In this document: positions 42,905 through 52,156 of the stretch, piece by piece
How positions within the stretch are numbered: position 1 is the first letter of the stretch
Layout of the letters: every line of letters starts with the position of its first letter
NCBI GenBank assembly: GCA_021802825.1
Contig: JAJZRG010000010.1
Coordinates: forward strand, 24,072 to 88,071
Source of the DNA: Chloroflexota bacterium
GTDB lineage: Bacteria; Chloroflexota; Limnocylindria; Limnocylindrales; CSP1-4
Direction: 5' to 3'
Length of the DNA stretch: 64,000 nt
Program-made: the position numbers and the translations under genes
Notes under the pieces: model-generated
Database searches by the model: none
What the model was told of the DNA's origin: nothing
Seen by the model: the letters and a program-made list of their open reading frames with translations, nothing else

Positions 42905-44248
42905 TCAGCCGGGATGCACGGCGTGGCTTGCCGGGGCGCCCGCGAGCCGGGCTGCCATGCGGATCGTGCTCATCGAGACGGGCTCCCGGCTGCTGCCCTC
43001 GAGCGCCTCGGCCAGCAGGTCGATGTCGTTGCGCCGTGGCGCCGTGAAGGTGCGGTCGAGGGCCTGGACGCCGTCGAGCCAGGCGTGGACGTGGACGTTC
43101 TCCGCCTCGGCCGTCACGTCCGCCCGGAGCTCCGAGCCTCGGCGCTCGGCGAGGATCTCCACGCGCAGCGTCGTGCCGGCGGGCGAGGACGATGCGACCG
43201 GCCGGATGACGACCGCCACCTCGCCCGAGCGCGGGTCGCGAAGCTTGGCCGCGAGGCCCCGGTGCAGGGGGGCGTGCTCGCCGGGTCGAAGCCGGGGCGC
43301 CGCCGCCCTTGCCGCGACGGGCCGCAGGGGCGAGACGACCGTCATGCCCAGCCGCGAGGCCAGCCACGCGACGTGGTACAGCGGCTTGACGACGTTGGTG
43401 CTGCCCGGCGCCCCGACCGCGTCGCGGGTGCCGTACGTCACCGACACCCGCCGGACGAAGGGCAGGTAGGGGAGGAAGTCGGGCAGGTCGAAGACCGTGG
43501 CGATGGCCTCCCGCCATCGGGACTGGCGAACGAGGGCGAAGTCACGGATGGAGATCCGTGGGTACAGGTCGAACAGGTCGGCGAGCTGACGCAGGCGCCC
43601 GAGGCCGTCGGACGTCCACGCTGACCCGTCCACCACCAGCCGGTCCGTCGCCTCGAGCAGCTCGGCCGCGGGGTCCGTCGCGAGCGGCGGCTCGCCCGGC
43701 CACCAGGTGGTCACGGGCAGGTCGTGGACGAGGAGCGGCGTCACCAGCGCCCCGAGGTGACGCCCCGTCTCGCCGCCCGCCGTGAGGAAGATCATCTCCG
43801 TGCAGGACTCGGGCGCGTCCGCGCGCGGCAGCATGCAGTGCGCCTGGATCCGCCCGTCGAGCCACGGCGGCCCGTCGGGGTCCGCCAGCAGCACGATCAG
43901 CGTCCGGCTCGGGTGGCGCCCCGCCAGGCGGCTGACGGTCTCCGCGGAGCGCTCGCCGGTCTCCTTGTCGCCCGCCACGATGACCAGGTTCATCACGCTG
44001 GTCCGGGCTGCTGGCTGCCGGTCGCCGCGCTCGCCGGTATGGTCGAACACCATCGGCGGCTGGGCCCAGATCCGGCTCAGCTCCTTCTCGATCTCGTCGA
44101 TCGTGGTCGCGCGGGACTGCCAGCGCAGCTGCGGCTCGCCGGGCCGCGCGGGACCCACCGGCTGGATGCGCCCGCCGGGCGCCCGGGTGCCGACCGACAG
44201 AATGGTGCCCGGGGCGGCTCGCCCGTCGCCGTTCAGATCCTGCGCCAC
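42905..44248 (-). CDS. opcA: Glucose-6-phosphate dehydrogenase assembly protein OpcA
   Basis: 447 residues. OpcA promotes assembly or activity of Zwf in actinobacteria and cyanobacteria. Recognisable blocks: RVMNLVIVAGD-like SVMNLVIVAGDKETGERSAETV, HPSRTLIVL, CTEMIFLTAGGETGRHLGALVTPLLVHDLPVTTWWPGEPP (read as consecutive short blocks). The GTG start overlaps the zwf stop by 16 bases, so they are translationally coupled. Confidence 0.92.
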   Translation of the reverse strand: MAQDLNGDGRAAPGTILSVGTRAPGGRIQPVGPARPGEPQLRWQSRATTIDEIEKELSRIWAQPPMVFDHTGERGDRQPAARTSVMNLVIVAGDKETGERSAETVSRLAGRHPSRTLIVLLADPDGPPWLDGRIQAHCMLPRADAPESCTEMIFLTAGGETGRHLGALVTPLLVHDLPVTTWWPGEPPLATDPAAELLEATDRLVVDGSAWTSDGLGRLRQLADLFDLYPRISIRDFALVRQSRWREAIATVFDLPDFLPYLPFVRRVSVTYGTRDAVGAPGSTNVVKPLYHVAWLASRLGMTVVSPLRPVAARAAAPRLRPGEHAPLHRGLAAKLRDPRSGEVAVVIRPVASSSPAGTTLRVEILAERRGSELRADVTAEAENVHVHAWLDGVQALDRTFTAPRRNDIDLLAEALEGSSREPVSMSTIRMAARLAGAPASHAVHPG

Positions 44249-46038
44249 CGCCGCCCCTCCCGGGCGAGCAGGTCGTCCGCGACCGCGGGCCCCCAGGTGC
44301 CGGCCTCGTAGCTCGGGAAGTCTGGCGCCGGCTCCTCCGCCCAGGCGGCGATGATCGGGTCCACGATCGACCAGGCCTGCTCCACCTCGTCGGCTCGCGT
44401 GAACAGCGAGGCGTCGCCGAGCAGCGCGTCGAGGATGAGCGTCTCGTAGGCGTCGGGCGAGTCGGTCTGGAACGCCGACCCGTACGTGAAGTCCATGGTG
44501 ACGTTCCGGACGTCCACGCCCAGGCCCGGCACCTTGGCGCCGAAGCGCAGCATGATCCCCTCGTCGGGCTGGATCCGCATCGCCAGCAGGTTCGCCTCGG
44601 GCTCGGACGCCGAGTCGCGGAACAGCTGGTGGGGGACCTCCTTGAACTGGATCGCGATCTCGGTCGCCCGCTTCGGCAGCCGCTTGCCCATCCGCAAGTA
44701 GAACGGGATGCCCGACCAGCGCCAGTCGTCGATCATCAGGCGGGCCGCGATGAACGTCTCGGTCTCGGACCTGGGGTCCACGTTGGGCTCCTGCCGGTAC
44801 CCGACGACGGGCTTGCCCGAGACCCAGCCCGGGCCGTACTGCCCGCGGACGACGTCACCGCGGACCTGCGCGGGGGTCATCTCGGCGATCGCGCGGATCA
44901 CCTTGACCTTCTCGTCGCGCAGGGCGTCCGCCTCGAACGTGGCCGGCGGCTCCATGGCGACGAGGCTGAGCAGCTGGAGGAGGTGGTTCTGGAGGAAGTC
45001 GCGGCTGGCGCCCGTCTCCTCGTAGAACGCGCCGCGCCCCTCGATCCCAATGGACTCGGCGACCGTGATCTGCACGTGGTCGATGTGGCGGCGGTTCCAG
45101 ATGGGCTCGAAGATGCCGTTGCCGAACCGGAAGACCAGCAGGTTGCGGACGGTCTCCTTGCCCAGGTAGTGGTCGATGCGGTAGACCTGCCGCTCCCGGA
45201 AGACCTTGCCGACCTCGCGGTTGAGCCGAATCGCCGACTCGAGGTCGCGGCCGAACGGCTTCTCGATGACCACCCGCCGCCAGCCGCCCTCGTGGCGTTC
45301 GTGGTCGAGGCCGGCGTGGCCGAGCTGGCCGATGATGTCGGGGAAGGCCGAGGGCTGCGTCGCGAGGTAGTACAGGCGGTTGCCGCGGGTGCCGCGCACG
45401 AGGTCGATGGTGTCGAGCTGATCGGCCAGCCCCGCATATGTCGCGGGGTCGTTGAAGTCGCCGCGGTGGTACGTGATCCGCGACGCCATGTCGTCCCAGG
45501 TCTCGCGGTCGATCGGTTGGGAGCGCGAGAACTTGTCGAGCGAGGCCTTGAGCTCGGTGCGGAACGCCTCGTCACTGTACTCGCGGCGCCCGACGCAGAC
45601 CAGCGTGAACTCGTGGGGCAGCAGGTGGGTGCGCCACAGCTGGAACAGCGCCGGCACGACCTTGCGGTGCGCGAGGTCCCCGGTGGCGCCGAACAGGACG
45701 AAGACGTTGGGGTCCGGCACGCGCTCGAGGCGCAGGCCCTCGCGGAGCGGGTTCTCGGCGGCCTTGGGGGCGCTCGCGCGGCGACGGGCCTCCGTGGCCA
45801 GCCGCAGCTCCCGCATCGTGCGCGGGGCGTCCTTCCTCGGCGGCGGGGCGGGCGCGGGCGTCAAGGGCTCGGTCGCGGGCACCCGCGGCTCCGTCGGCGC
45901 CACAGGCTCGGCGGCGCGCGCGGTCGGATCCGCCATGCGCGGGCCGGGTTCGGTTGCCGGCGGTGTCTCGGCCTGTCCATCGACCAGCGAGGCTGCAGTC
46001 GTCGATGTCGTGGCGGGGTTCGGCTTCGTGCGCCCCAT
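44233..46038 (-). CDS. zwf: Glucose-6-phosphate 1-dehydrogenase with Pro/Ala-rich N-terminal extension
   Basis: 601 residues from ATG 46038. Oxidises glucose 6-phosphate with NADP. The coenzyme motif is FVLFGATGDLAHRK; EKPFGRD and YRIDHYLGKETVRN hold the substrate-binding residues. A normal enzyme would begin near ATG 45816 (MRELRLATEARRR..., 527 residues). The upstream 74 codons are Pro, Ala, Thr and Glu-rich and either a disordered extension or untranslated. Neither start has a good ribosome site. The choice of 46038 leaves a 196-base gap after rpiB. Confidence 0.93.
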   Translation of the reverse strand: MGRTKPNPATTSTTAASLVDGQAETPPATEPGPRMADPTARAAEPVAPTEPRVPATEPLTPAPAPPPRKDAPRTMRELRLATEARRRASAPKAAENPLREGLRLERVPDPNVFVLFGATGDLAHRKVVPALFQLWRTHLLPHEFTLVCVGRREYSDEAFRTELKASLDKFSRSQPIDRETWDDMASRITYHRGDFNDPATYAGLADQLDTIDLVRGTRGNRLYYLATQPSAFPDIIGQLGHAGLDHERHEGGWRRVVIEKPFGRDLESAIRLNREVGKVFRERQVYRIDHYLGKETVRNLLVFRFGNGIFEPIWNRRHIDHVQITVAESIGIEGRGAFYEETGASRDFLQNHLLQLLSLVAMEPPATFEADALRDEKVKVIRAIAEMTPAQVRGDVVRGQYGPGWVSGKPVVGYRQEPNVDPRSETETFIAARLMIDDWRWSGIPFYLRMGKRLPKRATEIAIQFKEVPHQLFRDSASEPEANLLAMRIQPDEGIMLRFGAKVPGLGVDVRNVTMDFTYGSAFQTDSPDAYETLILDALLGDASLFTRADEVEQAWSIVDPIIAAWAEEPAPDFPSYEAGTWGPAVADDLLAREGRRWRRI

Positions 46039-46234
46039 CGCTATCTGGTCTCGACGTGGCGGCTTCGCATGGGACAACTCCGGGCGGCGAGCGGCCTTGC
46101 GGCCGCGCTTCGCTGAGAGCATAGGCCGGGTCGCCGGACAGCGACGGGCGGCCGCCAGCAGGCGTCGAGGCGTGCGTCCACCCCGCCCGCCGAGCGAGTG
46201 GCGCGCCCGATGCGCCAGCTTCGCCTCAAGACCC

Positions 46235-46705
46235 TCAGCGCCCTCCCATCGACGCGGCCTCGATGGCGAGCACCTTGCCGAGCCGGCGCTTGTGCCGCGG
46301 GGCGCCGGAGAACACGGCACCGAGGAACGCGAGCGAGCACTCCAGCGCGGGCTCGACCCCGATCACCCGGGCGCCGAGCGTGAGCACGTTCATGTCGTCG
46401 TGCTCCACGCCCTGGTGCGCCGAGTACGTGTCGTGGCATAGGCCCGCCCGGACCCCGCGCATCTTGTTGGCCGCGATTGAGGCGCCCACGCCCGAGCCGC
46501 AGATCAGGATCCCGCGATCGGCGGCGCCCTCCTGGAGGGCGAGCCCGAGCGCCAGCGAGAAGTCGGGGTAGTCGTCCGACGGGTCGGACCCGTCGCCACC
46601 CAGGTCGATCAGCTCGTGATCGTTGCCCACGGCGGCGCGGAGCTTCGCGAGGAGCTCAGCCTTGAGCGCTGCCCCCGCATGGTCGGCTGCAAACGCGACG
46701 CGCAT
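46235..46705 (-). CDS. rpiB: Ribose-5-phosphate isomerase B
   Basis: 156 residues. Interconverts ribose 5- and ribulose 5-phosphate. N-terminal [10 protein letters not shown] (D8, H9), active-site C69 in [16 protein letters not shown], and [26 protein letters not shown] (two consecutive blocks) are all diagnostic. It follows tkt by 9 bases in the same operon. Confidence 0.96.
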   Translation of the reverse strand: MRVAFAADHAGAALKAELLAKLRAAVGNDHELIDLGGDGSDPSDDYPDFSLALGLALQEGAADRGILICGSGVGASIAANKMRGVRAGLCHDTYSAHQGVEHDDMNVLTLGARVIGVEPALECSLAFLGAVFSGAPRHKRRLGKVLAIEAASMGGR

Positions 46706-46714
46706 CTTGGCACC

Positions 46715-48859
46715 TCAGTCGTGGCCGGGGTCGCTGGACGGGGTGCGGTCCGTGCCGGACGCGCCCGCGGCGAGCGTCGGGTGGTGGCCGTGAGGGGTCG
46801 ATCCGGACGGCACGCGGCCGTGGAACCCGTCGCGAACGACGCGCCGAGCCACGTCTGCCACCTTGTCGGCGGTGAACCCGAACTCCTTGAAAATCGTCCC
46901 TGCTGGTGCGCTGGCGCCGAAGTGGTCGAGCGCGATGATCGCGCCCTCGTCGCCCGCCCAGCGGTCCCAGCCGAGCGAGACGCCGACCTCGACCGTCACG
47001 CGCTTGCGCACGGAGGGCGGCAGGACGGCGTCGCGGTACGAGGCGTCCTGCGCCTCGAAGCGCTCCCAGCAGGGCAGGCTCACCACCCGGGTGGCGATGC
47101 CGTCTGCCTCGAGCGCATCCGCGGCAGCGGCGCACAGCTGGAGCTCGGACCCCGTCCCGATGAGGATCACGTCGGGCGTCCTGCCGCCTGCGGCGTCGCG
47201 CAGGACGTAGCCGCCGCGCCGCACGCCCTCGCGCGCGTGCTCCTTCGTGCCCGGCAGCGTCGGCAGCTTCTGGCGGGTGAACGCCAGCGCCACCGGCCCG
47301 GGCTCAGCGCCCTCAAGCGTCGGTCGCTCCACGGCCAGCGCCCAGGCAGCGGCCGCCTCGTTGCCGTCGCCCGGACGGACGAACCACAGGTTGGGGATCG
47401 CTCGCAGCGCCGCGTAGTGCTCCACCGGCTGGTGGGTCGGCCCGTCCTCGCCCAGGCCCACCGAGTCGTGGGTCCAGACGTAGGTCACGTGGAGGCCGGA
47501 CAGCGCCGCCAGGCGCACGGCGCCCCGCATGTAGTCGCTGAACGTGAGGAAGGTGGCGGCGTAGGGGAGGAACCCGCCGTGGTAGGCGATGCCGTTGGCG
47601 ATCGAGCCCATGCCGTGCTCGCGGACGCCGAAGCGCAGGTTGCGCCCGGGGTTGTCGGCCTCGAAAAGGTCAGGGCCACTGGCCTTCACGTCCGTCAGGT
47701 TCGACTCGGACAGGTCGGCCGACCCGCCGAACAGCTCGGGCAGCGCGGCCGCCAGCACCTGGATCGAATCCTGGCTCGCGTTGCGGGTGGCCACTTCGGA
47801 GCCCGTGTCCCAGGACGGCAGCGCCGCGTCCCAGTCCTGCGCGAGCCGGCCGGCCAGGCGGCGCTGGAACTCGGCGGCCTCGGCCGGGTAGGCCTTCGCA
47901 TAGGCGTCGTACTTGGCGTGCCAGTCGGCCACCAGCCGCTCGCCCTGCGGCACGGCCTGTCGAAACAGCTGGCCCGCCTCGTCCGGAACGAAGAACGTCT
48001 TGTCGGGGTCCCAGCCGTAGGCCTCCTTGGTGAGGCGGACCTCGTCGGGGCCCAGCGGGGCGCCGTGCGCCTTCTGGGAATCCTGCTTGTTCGGGCTGCC
48101 AAAGCCGATGTGCGTGCGGACCGCGATCATCGAGGGCCGGGGGTCGGCCTTCGCGGCGTCGATGGCGGCGGAGATCGCCCCCACGTCGGTGCCGTCCACG
48201 ACGCGCTGGGTGTGCCATCCATACGCCGCGTACCGCCCGAGCACGTCCTCGCTGAACGCCATGGCGGTGGGCCCGTCGAGCTGGATGTGGTTGTCGTCGT
48301 ACAGCACGATTAGCTTGCCCAGCCGCAGGTGGCCAGCCAGCGACGAGGCCTCCGCGCTGACGCCCTCCTGGAGGTCGCCGTCCGAGCAGACCACGTAGGT
48401 GTGGTGGTCGATGATCGCGTGGTCGGGTCTGTTGAATTCGGCCGCCAGCCGCCGCTCGGCGATCGCCATGCCCACCGCGTTGCTCAGGCCCTGGCCCAGC
48501 GGGCCGGTGGTCGCCTCGACGCCCGGCGTGATCCCGTATTCAGGGTGGCCCGGCGTGATCGAGCCCCACTGGCGGAACGACTTGAGGTCGTCGAGCGACA
48601 CGCCGTAGCCGGTCAGGTGGAGCAGTGAGTAGAGGAGCATCGAGGCGTGGCCCGCCGACAGCACGAAGCGGTCGCGGTCGGGCCAGTCGGGCTGCGTCGG
48701 CGCATGTCGCAGGTGGCGCGTCCAGATGGCGAAGGCCATGGGCGCCGCGCCCATGGGAGCGCCGGGATGCCCTGAGTTCGCCTGCTGCACGCCATCGATG
48801 GACAGCGTTCGGATCGTATCCACGGCGAGCCGCTCGAGGCGGGCGTCCGGCAGGGTCAT
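46715..48859 (-). CDS. tkt: Transketolase
   Basis: 714 residues. Thiamine diphosphate enzyme of the pentose phosphate pathway. TPP motif [21 protein letters not shown] plus N in DDNHIQLDG; substrate His in [11 protein letters not shown] and [10 protein letters not shown]; the second half has [13 protein letters not shown] and [19 protein letters not shown] (short blocks). ATG 48859 has GGAG 6 bases upstream. The last ~40 residues after ARRVVRDGF are a short polar tail with Pro and His. First gene of the five-gene operon. Confidence 0.96.
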   Translation of the reverse strand: MTLPDARLERLAVDTIRTLSIDGVQQANSGHPGAPMGAAPMAFAIWTRHLRHAPTQPDWPDRDRFVLSAGHASMLLYSLLHLTGYGVSLDDLKSFRQWGSITPGHPEYGITPGVEATTGPLGQGLSNAVGMAIAERRLAAEFNRPDHAIIDHHTYVVCSDGDLQEGVSAEASSLAGHLRLGKLIVLYDDNHIQLDGPTAMAFSEDVLGRYAAYGWHTQRVVDGTDVGAISAAIDAAKADPRPSMIAVRTHIGFGSPNKQDSQKAHGAPLGPDEVRLTKEAYGWDPDKTFFVPDEAGQLFRQAVPQGERLVADWHAKYDAYAKAYPAEAAEFQRRLAGRLAQDWDAALPSWDTGSEVATRNASQDSIQVLAAALPELFGGSADLSESNLTDVKASGPDLFEADNPGRNLRFGVREHGMGSIANGIAYHGGFLPYAATFLTFSDYMRGAVRLAALSGLHVTYVWTHDSVGLGEDGPTHQPVEHYAALRAIPNLWFVRPGDGNEAAAAWALAVERPTLEGAEPGPVALAFTRQKLPTLPGTKEHAREGVRRGGYVLRDAAGGRTPDVILIGTGSELQLCAAAADALEADGIATRVVSLPCWERFEAQDASYRDAVLPPSVRKRVTVEVGVSLGWDRWAGDEGAIIALDHFGASAPAGTIFKEFGFTADKVADVARRVVRDGFHGRVPSGSTPHGHHPTLAAGASGTDRTPSSDPGHD

Positions 48860-49060
48860 GGCGATCTCCGGGTGGGGCGTCAACGGGATGCCGGCGCGGC
48901 GGGTCGTGCCGGGAGCCCCATCGTACCGCGCGTGGCGGGAGCAGCCGCCGCTCCCGTCGCTCCGGTGGCCTGCCAACGCCGTTACGCTTGCGCGCCCCGC
49001 TTCAACGCGCCGCCGAGATCGGTGAGGCGCCGCCGCGTCGAACAGAGGCCCCCTCGCCGA

Positions 49061-50233
49061 TCAGCCGAAGACGCCCAGCCCCGCCTCATGCGCCGCGAGC
49101 GCGCCGAGCATCTGCGGCATTGCGGCCTTGACCGCGACCCAGGAGTGGCGCATGGCCATCGGCTCGGTCAGCACCGAGACACCGGCTCGATGCGCCGCCG
49201 CGATCATCGCTTCGTACTGGGGACCGTAGAACGGCTGCTCGGGGTTGGCCTCGAGGACGAGGAGCATCGCCGCCCGCTGCGCTGCGGTGAGCTGACCGAC
49301 GAGCCGGAGCGGGGAGTACGCCGACTCGACGGCTGGGTTGCCGCCGAACACGCGCCAGGCCCATGGCGTCTGGCTGCTCACGATGCCGGCCTGGTAGTAG
49401 CCGCTGATGGACAGGGCCGTCGCGAACACGTCGGGATGGCGGAGGGCCAGCATGGCGGCGCAGAACCCGCCTTGGGAGAAGCCGATGACCGACCGCGCCG
49501 CGGCGGTGGGGATCGTCCGGTATCGGGCGTCGATCGCCTGAACCAGCGTGGACGAGAAGAACGTGTCGAGCTGCAGGCGCCCGTCCGCGGAGGTCGCGCA
49601 CTCCGTGTCGTGGTACGGGCTGTTGGCGGGATAGACGAAGACGACAACCGACGCGGGGATCGCCCCAGACATCATCTGGGCGTCGAGCAGCGCCTTCGTG
49701 CCGATGTACCGGTCCCACGAACGGAACGAGAAGGGGACCTCGTAGATCACGGGGTACGCGCGGTTCGAAGTGGCGTAGCCACCGGGCAGGTAGACCGACG
49801 CGGTGATGCTGTGGGCCGTCCCGCCAACCCACGGGGCAGGGAGCGCGAAGGCCGTAACCGTACCGGGCGTCGTGGGCTTCCAGGCCTTCCATGGCGTGGC
49901 CTTCGACATCGCGGTCGTCACTGCCATGGGTGACCACGCCAACGGTGGCGTGACATGCGCGTCGGGCAACGCTGATGCGCTGGCCGAGGGTCCGTCCGTC
50001 GGCGAGCCCGACGGGGTTGCCGCGAGGCCGGACGCCGCACCTGATCCCCGCCCGCCATCGCCGATGACGGTCCCGTTCGTCGGCATCGCCCAGATGCCGG
50101 CCCCGAAGGCGCCGACGGCGCCGACGATGACGATGACGACCAGGAGAAGGAGATCGAGGAGTAGCCTGCGCACGCGCCGGCGATCCGGGGTGTCCGGACT
50201 GCGGTCGAGACTGGTTTGTCGGGACGTGACCAT
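49061..50233 (-). CDS. Membrane-anchored esterase D-type alpha/beta hydrolase
   Basis: 390 residues. One N-terminal TM helix (LLLDLLLLVVIVIVGAVGAFG), a Ser/Ala/Pro linker, then an esterase-like domain: VYLPGGYATSNRAYPVIYEV, nucleophile S253 in GFSQGGFCAAM, and a C-terminal H in AMRHSWVAVKAAMPQML. Likely acts outside the membrane on an ester or as a mycolyltransferase-like acyltransferase. Clearly paralogous to the C-terminal domain encoded at 53873-55522. Confidence 0.85.
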   Translation of the reverse strand: MVTSRQTSLDRSPDTPDRRRVRRLLLDLLLLVVIVIVGAVGAFGAGIWAMPTNGTVIGDGGRGSGAASGLAATPSGSPTDGPSASASALPDAHVTPPLAWSPMAVTTAMSKATPWKAWKPTTPGTVTAFALPAPWVGGTAHSITASVYLPGGYATSNRAYPVIYEVPFSFRSWDRYIGTKALLDAQMMSGAIPASVVVFVYPANSPYHDTECATSADGRLQLDTFFSSTLVQAIDARYRTIPTAAARSVIGFSQGGFCAAMLALRHPDVFATALSISGYYQAGIVSSQTPWAWRVFGGNPAVESAYSPLRLVGQLTAAQRAAMLLVLEANPEQPFYGPQYEAMIAAAHRAGVSVLTEPMAMRHSWVAVKAAMPQMLGALAAHEAGLGVFG

Positions 50234-50599
50234 CTGCTGAGCATCCGTGGCACCCGGCGCGCCGGCGGCGCTGCCACAACGGGTTCATCCCCACGCTCTC
50301 ACGTCGCGAGATCGGGCTCAACCTTGCCGTGGATCAGGTTCGGTTCAGCCTCGTTCACCTCGATTTCGGTTCTCGACGCCAAGCGTCAACTGGCCGCGAT
50401 GGCCCCGTGCCGAAGGGACTCGCCGCGGCGCAGCGGCCATGAGTCGTCTCCACGAGCCTCGTCGCCTGCCGGGTATCCTCGGCTGAGTGTCATCCCCCTC
50501 CGCGACTCTCCTCTGCGTCTGACGGGTTGGCCCGTATCCTCAATGCCTGAGTGCGTGCCCCGACCCCGTGTCCACTGGTGTGAGGCGCCCGGCAGTCCA
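50234..50599. other. Divergent intergenic region, two TATCCT boxes
   Basis: No gene seen. GTATCCTC occurs at about 50473-50480 and 50534-50541, each followed by TGAGTG; these may be alternative promoters for the glycosyltransferase. Confidence 0.4.
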
Positions 50600-52156
50600 A
50601 TGGGCCCCGGCAGGCTGCGCGTCGCGGCGCTCGCGCTCCCGGCGCTGGCAACCCTCGCCGGGTACGCCTTGCCCCGCAGCCGGCGCGCGTCGGCTTTGGT
50701 CCGCCTTGCGGCGCTGGCGTTCCCGGGTGGCGCCGCGGGCCTGGCGCTGGCCGGGCGGGGTGGGCAGGCGGCGCGGTCAGGGCCAGCGGCCGGCGGCGGA
50801 TCAGCGTTTTGCGACGTCGCCCAGCAGGCTCCCGACCCGCTCGCCGCGCACGCCGAGGCGATGGTGACCGTGATGGTCCCGGCACGGGATGAGGCAGCGG
50901 TGATCTCCCGGCTGGTCGCCGATATCGGGGCGGCCCGCTCGGGCCCCCTCGCACTGGTCGTCATCGACGACGCGTCGCGTGACGGGATGGCCGACCTGGC
51001 CTGCGCGGCGATCGAGGCGTGCCGCCTCAGTGACGTGGCCCGCGTCGTCCGCCTCACAACACCGTCGGGGGGCAAGGGCGCGGCGCTCGCGGCCGTCCTG
51101 CCCCCAGCGTCGGGCGTGGTCGTGGTGCTCGATGCCGACGCACGCGTGGCGCCCGACTTCATCGTCCGCGTCCGAGCCGTGGCGGCGACGGCGGCCGCGG
51201 CACAGGCGCGTCGGCGGATGCTCCGACCCGCGCCAGGCTGCGACCGGGATCGAGGGGCTGGTCTGCTCGCGCTCCTGCAGGACGGCGAGCAGCGGATCGA
51301 CGCCCTCATCTCGCGCGTCAGGCTACGCGTCAGAGGCGCGGCCGAGTTCCGGGGCGATGGCATGGTGATCAGCGCGCAGGCGCTGCGGGCCCTCGGCGGG
51401 TGGCCGCATGACGCCCTGTGCGAGGACCTCGAGCTGGCCACGCGCTGGTACCTGGCGACGGGCCTCGGCGTCGAGCATCCGGCGAACCTCGAGATCTGGG
51501 AGCAGCCCGTCCTGACACTCCGCTCGCTCCTCAGCCAGCGCCTTCGCTGGGCCGAGGGATCCATCCGGCGCGACCTCCGCCTGGTGCTGCCCGCGCTGCC
51601 CGATCCCCGCCGCCCGGTGCGTCGCCGAGCCGAGCTCGCTGCCTACGCTTCTCAGGCTCTCATGCCCTGGGCGGTGCTGGGCCTGGCGGCTCGGTCGTGT
51701 CGCCGCCCTGCCCGTCAGCAGCCCGCCGGTCGCCGCCTGGGTCGCGCTGAGGTGGATGAGACGGCCCGCGGGACCTTGGGGTCGGTGGTCGCTGGCTACG
51801 GTCTCGTGGCGCTGGTGCTGGCTTGGGCGTCGCAGGCTCCCGATGAGGAGCAGCGAGCGGAGACGCAGCGGAAGGCCGCGGCGCAGCAGCGAGCCGCGTT
51901 GGCTGAGCGCGAGCAGCCAGCACCTCTCGGCCAGGGGGTGCCCCGAGGAGGGCGCGCCCCCGGGTTGGCACGACGACGGCCAGCCCGCTCGCGCCACGCG
52001 TGGCGACTGGTGCGGGCCACGCTCATCACGGCGTTCACCGGACTGTGGGCGCTCGTGCTGCCGATTGCCTGGCTGCGCGTGGCCGCTCGGCCCGCGTCGC
52101 CGCGGTTCGTCCGCACCCCGCACACGACGCCGGCGCGGTTCAGCGAGCCGGGATGA
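50600..52156 (+). CDS. Family 2 glycosyltransferase, membrane-bound
   Basis: 518 residues from ATG 50600; in-frame GTG 50555 and ATG 50543 are alternatives nearer the promoter-like TATCCT. Two N-terminal hydrophobic segments precede the GT-A domain: VMVPARDEAAVI, VVIDDASRDGM, the DxD motif VVLDADARV, GDGMVISAQALRALGG and CEDLELATRW. The processive-type motif QRLRWAEGS (QxxRW) follows, then C-terminal TM helices separated by a charged, Gln/Arg-rich loop. Would make or extend an envelope polysaccharide or glycolipid; donor and acceptor unknown. Its 3' end overlaps the convergent MprF-like gene by 17 bases. Confidence 0.85.
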   Translation: MGPGRLRVAALALPALATLAGYALPRSRRASALVRLAALAFPGGAAGLALAGRGGQAARSGPAAGGGSAFCDVAQQAPDPLAAHAEAMVTVMVPARDEAAVISRLVADIGAARSGPLALVVIDDASRDGMADLACAAIEACRLSDVARVVRLTTPSGGKGAALAAVLPPASGVVVVLDADARVAPDFIVRVRAVAATAAAAQARRRMLRPAPGCDRDRGAGLLALLQDGEQRIDALISRVRLRVRGAAEFRGDGMVISAQALRALGGWPHDALCEDLELATRWYLATGLGVEHPANLEIWEQPVLTLRSLLSQRLRWAEGSIRRDLRLVLPALPDPRRPVRRRAELAAYASQALMPWAVLGLAARSCRRPARQQPAGRRLGRAEVDETARGTLGSVVAGYGLVALVLAWASQAPDEEQRAETQRKAAAQQRAALAEREQPAPLGQGVPRGGRAPGLARRRPARSRHAWRLVRATLITAFTGLWALVLPIAWLRVAARPASPRFVRTPHTTPARFSEPG

